From Vibrio fluvialis (GTDB lineage Bacteria; Pseudomonadota; Gammaproteobacteria; Enterobacterales; Vibrionaceae), in the NCBI RefSeq assembly GCF_900460245.1, contig NZ_UHIP01000002.1:1364001-1428000 (forward strand): 64,000 nucleotides of DNA. Direction: 5' to 3'. The notes below the pieces were generated by a model. That model was not told the DNA's origin. It did no database searches and saw nothing but the letters and a program-made list of their open reading frames with translations. The position numbers and the translations under genes were made by a program. Below are positions 25,897 to 35,269 of the stretch, piece by piece (the stretch's first letter is position 1; each line of letters starts with the position of its first letter).

Positions 25897-27444
25897 ATGC
25901 AAATTGGTGTACCAAAAGAAATACTCGCAGGAGAAACGCGAGTCGCTGCTTCACCAACGTCGGTTGAACAGCTCATTAAGCTAGGGTTTGAGGTCGCTAT
26001 CGAGTCTCAGGCAGGATCACTGGCCAGTTTCGAAGATACTGCTTATGAAGCAGCGGGCGCGAAAGTGGTGAGTAAAGAAGACGTATGGCAATCAGACATC
26101 GTCTTAAAGGTGAATGCTCCTGTTAGCAACGAAGAAGTTGATGAGATTTCTTTGCTCAAGGAAGGCGCTACACTGATTAGCTTTATCTGGCCTGCTCAGA
26201 ATCCTGAGCTGATGGAAAAACTGACCGTTAAGAACATCAACGTGATGGCGATGGATTGCGTGCCTCGTATTTCACGCGCACAAGCTCTTGATGCGTTGTC
26301 TTCAATGGCCAACATCGCAGGTTACCGCGCCGTGGTTGAAGCTGCTCACGAGTTTGGCCGTTTCTTCACTGGCCAAATCACGGCTGCAGGAAAAGTACCA
26401 CCAGCGAAAGTTTTCGTAGCGGGTGCAGGTGTTGCTGGCCTTGCGGCTATCGGCGCGGCTGGTAGCCTTGGCGCTATCGTGCGCGCATTCGACGTTCGCC
26501 CTGAAGTAAAAGAACAAGTACAGTCGATGGGTGCAGAGTTCCTTGAAGTCGATTACAAGGAAAACTCAGGCTCGGGTGACGGTTACGCGAAAGAAATGTC
26601 CGATGACTTCAACAAGAAAGCTGCGGAGCTGTATGCCGCGCAAGCCAAAGACGTTGATATCATCATTACGACCGCCCTTATCCCGGGCAAGCCAGCGCCA
26701 AAACTGGTGACCAAAGAGATGGTCGATAGCATGAAGCCGGGTAGTGTGATCGTTGACCTTGCGGCCGCAAACGGTGGTAACTGTGAATACACAGTCAAAG
26801 ACCAAGTCTTTGTTACACCAAATGGCGTGAAAATCATTGGCTATACCGATATGGTCGGCCGTCTGCCAACGCAATCTTCTCAGTTGTACGCAACGAACCT
26901 TGTCAACCTTCTGAAACTGCTATGCAAAGAGAAAGACGGCAACATCGACATCAACTTTGAAGATGTGGTACTGCGTGGCGTCACAGTGGTGAAAGGTGGT
27001 GAAATTACCTGGCCAGCACCACCCATTCAGGTCTCTGCACAACCTCAGCAACAGGCAAAAGTACAACCGATCAAAGAGAAAAAAGTTGAAGAACCTGTTT
27101 CTCCAATCAAGAAACTTGCTGGGATGGTGATTGGTGTTGGCGCCTTCGCGTGGATCGCATCGGTTGCGCCAGCCGCTTTCCTTGGTCACTTCACAGTATT
27201 TGTTCTCGCATGTGTTGTGGGTTACTACGTTGTTTGGAACGTAACGCATTCATTGCACACGCCTCTGATGTCCGTAACCAATGCGATTTCAGGCATCATC
27301 GTGGTAGGTGCACTGCTGCAAATCGGGCAAGGCAATGGTGCAGTCACCTTCCTTGCGTTCATCGCAGTTCTAATTGCAAGCATTAACATCTTTGGTGGCT
27401 TTACCGTGACCAAACGTATGCTTGAAATGTTCCGTAAAAACTAA
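25897..27444 (+). CDS. pntA: NAD(P) transhydrogenase subunit alpha
   Basis: A 515-residue proton-translocating transhydrogenase alpha subunit. The NAD(H)-binding domain I spans about 1-380, with [36 protein letters not shown] and the Rossmann glycine run [18 protein letters not shown] charged linker (about 380-405, [14 protein letters not shown]) leads to four transmembrane helices of domain II. With PntB it couples hydride transfer from NADH to NADP+ to proton entry. It is followed 11 bases later by pntB. The full family length is present. Confidence 0.96.
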   Translation: MQIGVPKEILAGETRVAASPTSVEQLIKLGFEVAIESQAGSLASFEDTAYEAAGAKVVSKEDVWQSDIVLKVNAPVSNEEVDEISLLKEGATLISFIWPAQNPELMEKLTVKNINVMAMDCVPRISRAQALDALSSMANIAGYRAVVEAAHEFGRFFTGQITAAGKVPPAKVFVAGAGVAGLAAIGAAGSLGAIVRAFDVRPEVKEQVQSMGAEFLEVDYKENSGSGDGYAKEMSDDFNKKAAELYAAQAKDVDIIITTALIPGKPAPKLVTKEMVDSMKPGSVIVDLAAANGGNCEYTVKDQVFVTPNGVKIIGYTDMVGRLPTQSSQLYATNLVNLLKLLCKEKDGNIDINFEDVVLRGVTVVKGGEITWPAPPIQVSAQPQQQAKVQPIKEKKVEEPVSPIKKLAGMVIGVGAFAWIASVAPAAFLGHFTVFVLACVVGYYVVWNVTHSLHTPLMSVTNAISGIIVVGALLQIGQGNGAVTFLAFIAVLIASINIFGGFTVTKRMLEMFRKN

Positions 27445-27455
27445 GGGAGTACACA

Positions 27456-28832
27456 ATGTCTGCAGGATTAGTACAAGCGGCGTACATTGTTGCTGCTCTG
27501 TTTTTCATTTTGAGTCTGGCGGGTCTGTCTAAGCAGGAATCTGCAAAGGCAGGTAACTATTACGGTATCGCGGGTATGACCATCGCGCTGCTGGCAACGA
27601 TCTTCAGCCCGGGTGCATCTGGCCTTGCTTGGATCATTCTGGCTATGGTGATTGGTGGTGCTATCGGTATGCATTTCGCGAAGAAAGTTGAAATGACCGA
27701 GATGCCAGAACTGGTGGCGATTCTTCACAGCTTCGTGGGTATGGCTGCCGTTTTGGTTGGTTACAACAGCTATCTGGATGCTCCAGAAGTGGCCACCCAT
27801 GCCGAACATGTCATTCACCTTGTTGAAGTATTTATCGGTGTATTCATCGGTGCGGTAACCTTTACGGGTTCTATCGTGGCATTCGGTAAACTGCGCGGCA
27901 TCATTAAATCGTCGCCGTTGAACTTACCTCATAAACACAAACTGAATCTGGCTGCTATTGTAATTTCAGCACTGCTACTGACGCGTTTTGTAAACGCAGA
28001 CGGCAGCATGTTTGCACTGATCGTGATGACTCTGATCGCGTTTGCTTTCGGTTACCACCTTGTAGCATCGATTGGCGGTGCAGACATGCCAGTCGTCGTT
28101 TCAATGCTGAACTCATACTCAGGCTGGGCAGCAGCGGCAGCGGGCTTTATGCTGGCAAACGATCTACTGATCGTAACAGGTGCATTGGTTGGTTCATCGG
28201 GTGCGATTCTGTCTTACATCATGTGTAAGGCGATGAACCGTTCATTTATCAGTGTTATTGCCGGCGGCTTTGGCCAAGAAGTGGTGATTAGCGGTGAGGA
28301 AGAGCAGGGCGAGCATCGCGAAATCAACGCTGAAGATGTGGCAGATATGCTGAAGAACTCAAAATCTGTCATCATCACTCCTGGATACGGCATGGCGGTA
28401 GCGCAAGCTCAGTACCCAGTGTATGAAATCACAGAAAAACTTCGTTCCATGGGTGTTGAAGTGCGCTTTGGTATTCACCCGGTAGCTGGTCGTTTGCCTG
28501 GCCACATGAACGTACTGCTTGCTGAAGCGAAAGTGCCCTACGATATCGTTTTGGAAATGGACGAAATCAACGATGATTTCTCAGATACGGATACCGTACT
28601 GGTGATTGGCGCGAATGATACGGTGAACCCAGCCGCACAAGAAGATCCAAACAGCCCAATCGCGGGAATGCCAGTACTGGAAGTGTGGCACGCGCAAAAC
28701 GTTATCGTATTCAAACGTTCGATGAATACGGGTTACGCTGGGGTACAAAACCCACTTTTCTTCAAAGAGAACACACATATGTTGTTCGGCGATGCGAAGG
28801 ATAGTGTAGACGCGATTTCTAAAGCACTGTAA
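27456..28832 (+). CDS. pntB: NAD(P) transhydrogenase subunit beta
   Basis: A 458-residue subunit. About nine transmembrane helices (residues 1-260) form the rest of the proton channel domain II. The NADP(H)-binding domain III (about 280-458) contains [16 protein letters not shown] and [18 protein letters not shown], which wrap the nucleotide. AAGGGAG overlaps the pntA stop. A strong terminator follows. The pntAB-vxrA order is as I recall from V. cholerae chromosome II. Confidence 0.96.
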   Translation: MSAGLVQAAYIVAALFFILSLAGLSKQESAKAGNYYGIAGMTIALLATIFSPGASGLAWIILAMVIGGAIGMHFAKKVEMTEMPELVAILHSFVGMAAVLVGYNSYLDAPEVATHAEHVIHLVEVFIGVFIGAVTFTGSIVAFGKLRGIIKSSPLNLPHKHKLNLAAIVISALLLTRFVNADGSMFALIVMTLIAFAFGYHLVASIGGADMPVVVSMLNSYSGWAAAAAGFMLANDLLIVTGALVGSSGAILSYIMCKAMNRSFISVIAGGFGQEVVISGEEEQGEHREINAEDVADMLKNSKSVIITPGYGMAVAQAQYPVYEITEKLRSMGVEVRFGIHPVAGRLPGHMNVLLAEAKVPYDIVLEMDEINDDFSDTDTVLVIGANDTVNPAAQEDPNSPIAGMPVLEVWHAQNVIVFKRSMNTGYAGVQNPLFFKENTHMLFGDAKDSVDAISKAL

Positions 28833-28851
28833 CCTTCCGGTTAAGACCTCT

Positions 28852-28878
28852 AAGAAGCCAGCATTTCGCTGGCTTCTT
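28852..28878 (+). terminator. Terminator after pntB
   Basis: AAGAAGCCAGC, loop ATTTC, GCTGGCTTCTT form an 11-bp stem followed by TATTTTTCG. Confidence 0.9.
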
Positions 28879-28962
28879 TATTTTTCGTTGATGCATTATT
28901 GACAGCAATATAACAAGCCAAATGTATCTTTCTAGGATAATACGTTATAGTTTTGTAACCCT

Positions 28963-30438
28963 ATGATCTGCCGAAGATTCAAATTGATTAAAGCGATACT
29001 AAGAACCCTAGTCGTTGTAGGGCTGTTTACCACATCCTCCTCATACGCGGATTCTCTGCCTGAGCGCATAGATCTGTTCGTATCGCTATTTGACTATAAA
29101 TCGGCGGCGGTCTCCTACGACATTCGCGGCATTCAGAATGATTATCCAACACGTTTGCTGACCCCAGACAGCATGCTGCCGCAAACATCAGCGTATCCAT
29201 TAAAAGATATCCAGCAACTTTATAGTCTGGCTCAAACCTGTACCGGTAAACTGCCGCTGAACCCGCTGGTAACTGAACCTTTAGTGTTTACACGTGCCAT
29301 ATGTAAAGGTACCCAACTGCCGATGCGTTGGTTTGCAAGAAGTGCGTTGATCCATCCAGGCGGAGGCACTTATGCTTCACGATATGCTGAGATGCACCCG
29401 GACAAACTGAATGAGTTGCAGCAATACATGCATATTCAGGAACGCCCGAAAGCAGCGAAAGATTCATTGTTAGGCCGCTTGCAAAGTATGAATGAAGATA
29501 CCATGACCGCGTTAATCGCTGGCGCGGTAATGTTTGGTGACGATACGGAACTTTGGCTGAGAAAAGGGGACGAATATTACGTTTTCGACGAAGAGACTTG
29601 GAACCGTAACGCCAGCAAAGCGGGGCTTTCCTACAGTATCGCAACCTCAGAAAGCACCTGTTTCGTACAGCGTGGTAACATTTGTTGGGATATAGAAGAC
29701 CATTCTGACTTGCTGCGTATCAGCATGGTTGCCCTAGTCATTGCCAACATACTCTTGGTACTTGGCTGGTCAATTTATCGTTGGAATTCAAAGCGTCAGG
29801 AAATGAAGAGCCGAATGCTCATCCTGCAAATTCTGACTCATGAGCTGCGTACACCGATCGCAAGTCTCTCATTGACCGTAGAAGGATTTCGTCGCGAATT
29901 TGAACATTTGCCTGAGTCTGTATACGATGAGTTCCGTAGACTGTGTGAAGATTCACGCCGATTACGTCAATTAGCGGAAGCAAGCAAAGATTATTTGCAA
30001 TCCGATAACAAACCTCTTGCAACAGACTGGGTTCCGTCGGTTGAAGAGTGGTTAAGATACAAAGTTGAAGAAGAGTTCGTAGATCCCGTAGAACTTAAAA
30101 TAGACAAAGACATAGCGGCCAAACTCAATGTCTACTGGCTAGGAACCTGTGTAGATAATTTAATACGCAACGCGGTGAAATACGGCGTTGCTCCAGTGAC
30201 ACTAGAAGTAACAACAAAATCTAACGCTGTCACAATTAAGGTTACGGACCAAGGAACGCTTACAAACAAGGATTGGCGTCATTTACGCAAGCCATTTGTC
30301 AGTAAAAGTGGCTTAGGACTTGGCTTAACTATAGTAGAATCGATGGTCGGAAGAATGGGGGGAACAATGACCCTTGTTGGACCGCCGACCACTTTTATAT
30401 TGGAGATACCCTGTGAAACAGACATTGCTTCTCGTTGA
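28963..30438 (+). CDS. vxrA: Sensor histidine kinase VxrA (WigK)
   Basis: A 491-residue sensor kinase. It has a signal or first membrane segment (about 1-30, ending SSYADS), a periplasmic sensor of about 220 residues (DUF3404 type, four cysteines), a second membrane helix near 255-275 and a HisKA domain with H293 in LTHELRTPIAS. The ATPase domain follows, with an N-box CVDNLIRNAVKYG and SKSGLGLGLTIVESM. In V. cholerae VxrAB responds to cell-wall damage and controls type VI secretion, biofilm and peptidoglycan synthesis genes. The 3' end overlaps the regulator gene by 26 bases. Identification rests on the domain layout, gene order and my memory of the family. Confidence 0.9.
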   Translation: MICRRFKLIKAILRTLVVVGLFTTSSSYADSLPERIDLFVSLFDYKSAAVSYDIRGIQNDYPTRLLTPDSMLPQTSAYPLKDIQQLYSLAQTCTGKLPLNPLVTEPLVFTRAICKGTQLPMRWFARSALIHPGGGTYASRYAEMHPDKLNELQQYMHIQERPKAAKDSLLGRLQSMNEDTMTALIAGAVMFGDDTELWLRKGDEYYVFDEETWNRNASKAGLSYSIATSESTCFVQRGNICWDIEDHSDLLRISMVALVIANILLVLGWSIYRWNSKRQEMKSRMLILQILTHELRTPIASLSLTVEGFRREFEHLPESVYDEFRRLCEDSRRLRQLAEASKDYLQSDNKPLATDWVPSVEEWLRYKVEEEFVDPVELKIDKDIAAKLNVYWLGTCVDNLIRNAVKYGVAPVTLEVTTKSNAVTIKVTDQGTLTNKDWRHLRKPFVSKSGLGLGLTIVESMVGRMGGTMTLVGPPTTFILEIPCETDIASR

Positions 30439-31072
30439 AGATGATAAAAACCTAGCTGACGGACTTCTGGTTAGTTTGGAGCAAGCAGGATATGACTGTT
30501 TACATGCAGAAACGATTGCTGGTGTAAAGCAATACTGGGAGAAAGCGGATTTAGTGATTCTGGACCGCCAGCTACCTGATGGTGATTCAGTACAACACTT
30601 GGCTGATTGGAAAAAACTGAAAGATGTCCCTGTGATTCTTTTAACTGCATTGGTGACGGTTAAAGATAAAGTAACAGGTCTGGACGCAGGTGCGAATGAT
30701 TACCTGACTAAACCTTTTGCCGAAGCAGAACTCTTTGCACGCGTGCGCGCTCAACTTCGTTCGCCTGAAAATGAAGATCAAGACGACAGCAAAGTGGTCA
30801 CCGAGAACCTGACGATTGATAAAGCAACACGAGAAGTCTATTTCAACGGCGAATCGGTAACACTGACTCGTACTGAATTCGATCTACTGCTGTTTTTGGC
30901 AAGCAATTTAGGCCGTGTATTTACCCGTGACGAGCTGCTGGACCACGTTTGGGGTTACAACCATTTCCCAACAACCCGTACTGTAGATACTCACGTACTT
31001 CAGTTGCGCCAAAAGTTACCCGGTCTGGAAATCGAAACCCTACGTGGTGTCGGTTACAAGATGAAAGCGTAA
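30413..31072 (+). CDS. vxrB: Response regulator VxrB (WigR), OmpR/PhoB family
   Basis: A 219-residue regulator from GTG 30413, which has TGGAGA upstream; a frame extending to 30374 lies within vxrA. The receiver domain (1-120) has the acidic pair E9-D10-D11, phosphoacceptor D51 in LVILDRQLPDGD and the Lys of YLTKPF. The C-terminal winged helix (about 130-219) has LTRTEFDLLLFLASN and RTVDTHVLQLRQKL, of the OmpR/PhoB type. It overlaps vxrA and is followed 3 bases later by vxrC, so all are one transcript. It should be phosphorylated by VxrA. Confidence 0.92.
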   Translation: MKQTLLLVEDDKNLADGLLVSLEQAGYDCLHAETIAGVKQYWEKADLVILDRQLPDGDSVQHLADWKKLKDVPVILLTALVTVKDKVTGLDAGANDYLTKPFAEAELFARVRAQLRSPENEDQDDSKVVTENLTIDKATREVYFNGESVTLTRTEFDLLLFLASNLGRVFTRDELLDHVWGYNHFPTTRTVDTHVLQLRQKLPGLEIETLRGVGYKMKA

Positions 31073-31075
31073 CGA

Positions 31076-31954
31076 ATGCGGAAATCAGCATTGTTAATGG
31101 GCACGCTATTATGCGTGCCCTTATCTACACAAGCGGTCGAATGGTTTGAGAAAAACACGCCATTAACCCAAGCACACCAACATTTGCTCAATAACGACTT
31201 GGAAAGCATGTTCGCTTCCTTAGTTGAGGTGTGGCAGTTGGAGCACAACAAAAGCATAACTGCACATCTGAACGATCTGTTAGTTCAGTCACTGACTGTC
31301 GATTGTGGAAAAGGACTCGATTCCAAACCTTTCCCAGAGTGGATTAAGTCTGTTCTTATTCGTCGGGTCGACATACAAAGCCCTGGTCGAGACGCCTATC
31401 AAGTAATTATTGACGCGAAATCCAAAAAGAATATTTCTGACATTCGACTCACTCAGTGGGTAGATAAACCGTTATCCACAGACAGTACGTTCACCAAAAC
31501 CGATAGTGACAACGTCACTAGCTCAACCATTTCCTATCTTAAACGTTACAACTTGAATACTAAGCTAAGTATGGGATTGTACCGACTGGATATTACGGCA
31601 AGTGATCAAGAATCCTGGAGCGCGTGGATTATATTTGGTGAACCCAAAGCGAAGCAAACTGTTCGCTGGGCATCCAAAGATCAGTGGATTGTGGAGAAAA
31701 ATGCACTCCTAAATCGATTCTGTCCACTACCAAAACTTGGCGTGTCGGTCTTTGATTACGTAGACGGCAAATATAAGGAAATTTGGAGCCAGAGTTACGA
31801 ATCGGATTACCCGACATCGCTAGGGCTAAATAATTTACCGTCCGATCGCTATGTTTTGGCAGTCTCGATGACCCATCAACGTTGGCAAGGGCCAATCACC
31901 ATTGAGCAATCTCAAGTTATCAGCAAAACATATGACGTTTCGCTAGAGGAATAA
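31076..31954 (+). CDS. vxrC: VxrC, DUF2861-family exported protein
   Basis: A 292-residue protein with a signal peptide (residues 1-20, LCVPLSTQA-VEW) and no further membrane segment, so periplasmic. I assign it to DUF2861/VxrC from its position directly behind vxrB and the N-terminal half, which begins with a helical region (LTQAHQHLLNNDLESMFASL). Two cysteines may form a disulfide. In V. cholerae, vxrC is part of the vxrABCDE operon, with no defined biochemical activity as far as I know. Confidence 0.82.
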   Translation: MRKSALLMGTLLCVPLSTQAVEWFEKNTPLTQAHQHLLNNDLESMFASLVEVWQLEHNKSITAHLNDLLVQSLTVDCGKGLDSKPFPEWIKSVLIRRVDIQSPGRDAYQVIIDAKSKKNISDIRLTQWVDKPLSTDSTFTKTDSDNVTSSTISYLKRYNLNTKLSMGLYRLDITASDQESWSAWIIFGEPKAKQTVRWASKDQWIVEKNALLNRFCPLPKLGVSVFDYVDGKYKEIWSQSYESDYPTSLGLNNLPSDRYVLAVSMTHQRWQGPITIEQSQVISKTYDVSLEE

Positions 31955-32014
31955 CTAAAGATAATGGACAATATGCCGTTATAAAACGAAACGGAACTTA
32001 CGGTTTATATCGGC

Positions 32015-33187
32015 ATGAATAATAAAATCAAACTTCTCGCACTGTCTGTCGCATTGGCAGCACCAAGTGCTCTCGCAGCCAACTACGCCGTTGAAGCTCG
32101 CGGTGATGCAATGGGTGGTGTTGGCGTCGTATCAGCAAACTATTTGACCGCTCCTTTCTACAACCCAGCGATTGTTGCAATATACCGCCGCAATGACGAT
32201 GCCGGTATGATCCTGCCAAGTATCGGTGGTTCGTATAATGACCCAGATAAAATGGTCGACGGCCTTGATCAGATCTCAAGCATTCTCGATAGCAATGACG
32301 TTTCTCGTGTCGACGAACTACAGAGTGCAATGAATGACGTCAGTGGCGATGTTCTAAGCGCACATCTTGGTGGCGTGGTGGCATTTGGTATTCCAAACCA
32401 ATATCTGGCCATGAACATTTTTGGTAAGGCTTACACTGAATCATTTGCAACAACCAATATTGCCGATAGTTGCCCGAGTTATAGCGAAGGCTCCGACGAG
32501 TGTACGTTCGAAAAAGCCCAGAACAGCACCGTTAATGCGGTATCTGTCGCTGTAACCGAAGTAGGGATTTCATTAGCCAAATATCAAACCTTTATGGGAC
32601 AGCACCTTTCGTTTGGTATCAGCCCGAAATTGCAACGTATCTACACATACGTGTATGAAGCCAGCATCAGCGATTATGACTTTAAAGATCTTCGCGAAAA
32701 CAGCACGGGCGAAACAACGTTCAATATTGATGCTGGTGCCTTGTGGTTCTATGGCCCATTTCGAATCGGTTTTGCAGCAACCAACTTGATCAGTCGAGAC
32801 ATTGAAACCAAAACCGTAGCGTCAAAAGTTTCAGGCAATCCCAATCTGCAGTACTCCTATCAGATTCGTCCACAGTACACGGTTGGTGTCGGTTTGGTTG
32901 CCGACTATGTCACTCTGAGCGTGGACTACGATCTCAACGAAGACGAGCGTTACAAAAGTTTTGCAGACAACACGCAAATGATTCGTGTCGGTGGTGAAAT
33001 TGATTTACTACGCCAGCTAAAACTGCGTGCTGGTTATTACAAAAATCTGGCCTACAGCGGTAGTGAAGGGACGGTAACGGCTGGTGTGGGTATTTCGCCA
33101 CTCAACCTATTCCAATTAGATATTGGCGCAAGTTACACCAATGAACAAGCAATGGGTGCTTACGTAAACTTCCTTGCGAGTTATTAA
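32015..33187 (+). CDS. vxrD: VxrD, TraF-like outer-membrane/periplasmic protein
   Basis: A 390-residue exported protein with signal peptide (MNNKIKLLALSVALAAPSALA). The start NYAVEARGDAMGGVGVVSANY and the later LRAGYYKNLAYSGSEGTVTAG match the conjugal transfer TraF-like family PF13729. Its alternating strands and glycines resemble an FadL/OmpP1-like barrel. Despite the family name there are no conjugation genes nearby. It lies 60 bases after vxrC in the vxr operon. Its job in the envelope-stress response is unknown. Confidence 0.82.
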   Translation: MNNKIKLLALSVALAAPSALAANYAVEARGDAMGGVGVVSANYLTAPFYNPAIVAIYRRNDDAGMILPSIGGSYNDPDKMVDGLDQISSILDSNDVSRVDELQSAMNDVSGDVLSAHLGGVVAFGIPNQYLAMNIFGKAYTESFATTNIADSCPSYSEGSDECTFEKAQNSTVNAVSVAVTEVGISLAKYQTFMGQHLSFGISPKLQRIYTYVYEASISDYDFKDLRENSTGETTFNIDAGALWFYGPFRIGFAATNLISRDIETKTVASKVSGNPNLQYSYQIRPQYTVGVGLVADYVTLSVDYDLNEDERYKSFADNTQMIRVGGEIDLLRQLKLRAGYYKNLAYSGSEGTVTAGVGISPLNLFQLDIGASYTNEQAMGAYVNFLASY

Positions 33188-33204
33188 GCGAAACACTATA
33201 GTTG

Positions 33205-33228
33205 GGCTCCTTAAAAGGAGCCTTTTTT
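33205..33228 (+). promoter_or_regulatory. Terminator-like hairpin that contains the vxrE ribosome binding site
   Basis: GGCTCC, loop TTAAAA, GGAGCC, then six T and immediately the vxrE ATG at 33229. It has the form of an intrinsic terminator after vxrD, yet its 3' arm (AGGAG) is the only plausible Shine-Dalgarno sequence for vxrE. It could act as an attenuator or as translational control. Confidence 0.7.
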
Positions 33229-33387
33229 ATGTTTGACGATATACCAACTCTCTCTCACGCCGAACAGCAGGCGGCAGTAGAAAAGATTCAGGCGCTTATG
33301 GCGCAAGGAATCAGCACTGCAGAAGCAATAAAAATCGTTGCTCAAGAAATAAGACAACAACAAACAGAGCAACAAACCAAAGAATAG
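33229..33387 (+). CDS. vxrE: VxrE, UPF0181 (YoaH-like) small protein
   Basis: A 52-residue protein starting [14 protein letters not shown], with the pattern of the UPF0181/YoaH family ([19 protein letters not shown], then [11 protein letters not shown]). It is mostly helical, charged and soluble. In V. cholerae a protein of this family is the last gene of the vxr operon. An earlier in-frame ATG at 33202 would place the hairpin inside the coding region and lacks a ribosome binding site. A short terminator follows the stop. Confidence 0.85.
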   Translation: MFDDIPTLSHAEQQAAVEKIQALMAQGISTAEAIKIVAQEIRQQQTEQQTKE

Positions 33388-33409
33388 GGCACGTAAGTGC
33401 TCTTTTTTT
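33387..33409 (+). terminator. Terminator after vxrE
   Basis: GGGCAC, loop GTAA, GTGCTC with one G-U pair, followed by seven T. The first base is the last base of the vxrE stop codon. Confidence 0.8.
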
Positions 33410-33496
33410 GCCTTTCATTTAGACTTACAAGTCACGCTTCAAATCAATAACCCCACCAAAAACACCAAGAAACCAAAACAAACCAATGTATAACAA

Positions 33497-33531
33497 ACAC
33501 TTACGACAGGATAAAATCCTGTCGTAAGTGT
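33497..33531. repeat. Perfect 16-bp inverted repeat with a 3-base loop
   Basis: ACACTTACGACAGGAT, loop AAA, ATCCTGTCGTAAGTGT. All 16 positions pair. There is no T-run on either side, so it is not a normal intrinsic terminator. It could be an operator, a mobile-element end or the core of a structured RNA. Confidence 0.8.
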
Positions 33532-34337
33532 GAACTTTCACTATCTTGTAATTTTATTACACATCAAATTACACTCAAAATAAAAGCCAGTTTATTATCC
33601 TGATGCGTTACGGTGTGATTACTCACTGTCGTCATATCCATCGTCGTAACTATCATTGAATTAAACATGGAAGAAATGACAATCGATCCAACCGCCAATC
33701 GAAAGGTATCGCATCAAGATTTGATTTGGTCGTTAATGACAGCTTAATACAGCACAAAACATACCAGGTGACGCCGTCACTTAGTTAGGCTTCGTGCGCT
33801 TATCTCTGCGCAGATAGAGAAGGTTTGAAGCATGGTGAGTGCTTCTGTCTTAATTTGATGGCGTGTGAATGGCAACGGGGAAAGATTTCAAGTGTCATTC
33901 AGTATTTGGAATTTGGATCGCGCTGACGACGTTGAGTTTAGGCATGACTGGCAGCGGACAGAACGCGGTTTAAACCGGAGTAATTTCTCTGTCATCGATT
34001 GAACAGTCAGCGAATGTCGAACCATAGAGTTAGTTACTTGGAAAGCTCAACGCCATGATGAAGCATGTGGCAACTCGCATCACGGACGAACATTATTATT
34101 TAGTGCACACAGCGTGACAGTGTAGCGACGAAATGATCAAGCGGTAAAACCGTAGAGAAACGCGACAGCAGATTAATAAACACTTTGGTGGTAACTTCAA
34201 CTAAAAGCCCGGACACGCTACAGATACAAACTATATATTAATGGGTTCGAGCAGTTTTGCGCTGTATGCGACCGAGGTTAAAGCGTCACTACTTCAGTGC
34301 GCATTATGTACGTTATGTTAAATTGTATTTGCTAATA

Positions 34338-34365
34338 AGAAGAGCACGTTTTTGGGTGCTCTTCT
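34338..34365 (+). terminator. Terminator-like hairpin in gene-poor region
   Basis: AGAAGAGCAC, eight-base loop, GTGCTCTTCT: a perfect 10-bp stem. The T-run is poor (CTGCTG follows). No gene ends just before it, which hints that one once did. Confidence 0.35.
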
Positions 34366-34473
34366 CTGCTGTGCTGTATTTGCTTGGTTATCTAGCGAAG
34401 CTATTCAACATAACTGGATTTACCATAAAATAGCTAATAACTACTTTGCTATCTAACGATATCAACCTGGTTA

Positions 34474-34785
34474 TTAGCCGCCGGCTAGCTTGACTTTAAA
34501 GCCTTTCTTCTCAAGCATCGCTTTAATTTTGTCTCGCATGTCGCCTTGGATTTCGATTTCACCATCTTTAACCGAACCACCACAACCGCAGACTTTCTTG
34601 AGTTCGGCGGCAAGCAGCTTAAGCGGCGCGTCATCCAGGTCTAGTCCTTTGATGATGCAGACACCTTTACCTTTACGTCCTTTCGTTTCTTTGTGAATAC
34701 GGACAATACCATCACCTTTAGGACGTTCTGCTTTCTCTGGTTCCTGCTTAATTCGGCCGACGTCTGTCGAATATACGAGTGTCAT
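34474..34785 (-). CDS. yciH: SUI1/YciH-family translation factor-like protein
   Basis: A 103-residue protein of the eIF1/SUI1 fold. The conserved core ETKGRKGKGVCIIKGLDLDD (partly quoted) followed by LKKVCGCGGSVKDGEIEIQGD is clear, with the CGCGGS turn near residue 66. Bacterial YciH can mimic initiation factor functions on the ribosome and has been described as a stress-related inhibitor of translation. It lies 8 bases after the DUF3319 gene on the same strand and is probably cotranscribed. Confidence 0.9.
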   Translation of the reverse strand: MTLVYSTDVGRIKQEPEKAERPKGDGIVRIHKETKGRKGKGVCIIKGLDLDDAPLKLLAAELKKVCGCGGSVKDGEIEIQGDMRDKIKAMLEKKGFKVKLAGG

Positions 34786-34793
34786 GATCTTTA

Positions 34794-35174
34794 CTACTTC
34801 TTGTGTTGTGTTTCTGCTCGCTGTTTAGCAAGCAAAAAAGCTTCGATGTGTTTTTGAATAGCAACTTTAGAACCTTTGATTAAGCGGCCATTAAAAAAGC
34901 AGTACCATCCATTTGCTTCACCAGTGTCGTTTTTGAGGCTGAACCCGTTGAAGTTCTCTTGCGTTCCTGCAGCAACTTCTCGTTTACGGCCGACCGATTC
35001 AAATTCGCGAGGATCGATAATTGATGCCGTATCACACCACCAATCGATACTCTTCTTCACTGCCGCAAGGTTGCCGGTCAAAACATGGTTTTTTATCTGA
35101 ACTTGCCATACTTCAGTTGAATTTGGTGCAGATTTGAGGGTAAACCCTCTATAAGTAGCTATAGCCATACGCAT
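34794..35174 (-). CDS. DUF3319-like protein
   Basis: A 126-residue cytoplasmic protein; the true start may be the second Met (MAIATYRG) at 35168. It looks like the small Vibrio family DUF3319: an N-terminal strand-rich part (YRGFTLKSAPNSTEVWQVQI), a repeat-like second part with GWYCFFNGRLIKGSKVAIQ, and a Lys/Gln-rich tail. Both halves contain a short motif of the form 'modify or name, then small helix', perhaps an internal duplication. The function is unknown. Confidence 0.6.
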   Translation of the reverse strand: MRMAIATYRGFTLKSAPNSTEVWQVQIKNHVLTGNLAAVKKSIDWWCDTASIIDPREFESVGRKREVAAGTQENFNGFSLKNDTGEANGWYCFFNGRLIKGSKVAIQKHIEAFLLAKQRAETQHKK

Positions 35175-35269
35175 CTGGTTCTTTTAGTTGCAGTTACCTA
35201 AATAATAATTGTATATCTCGGGTTAGCAAGTATATTTATTATCAAAACATCAAGTTATAGTGCGCTAGT

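Larger units (their letters stand above)
33410..34473. other. Gene-poor kilobase, possibly decayed sequence
   Basis: No frame of more than about 60 codons is present on either strand, and none of the short ones has a convincing ribosome binding site. The sequence is not simple repeat, and it has patches with a coding-like feel broken by stops in all frames. It holds a perfect inverted repeat at 33497-33531 and a hairpin at 34338-34365. It may be the wreck of one or more genes or a non-coding RNA locus. I could not identify a parent gene by eye. Confidence 0.5.

Noticed and set aside
32015..33187. Conjugation gene because of the TraF-like family name
   Set aside because: The PF13729 family name is misleading here; position in the vxr operon and absence of any tra genes argue for an envelope protein.
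33491..33535. Integron attC (VCR-like) site
   Set aside because: The left edge TAACAAAC recalls a VCR end, but the required second half (GTTA core and R/L boxes) is absent and the perfect short-loop palindrome is not attC-like.
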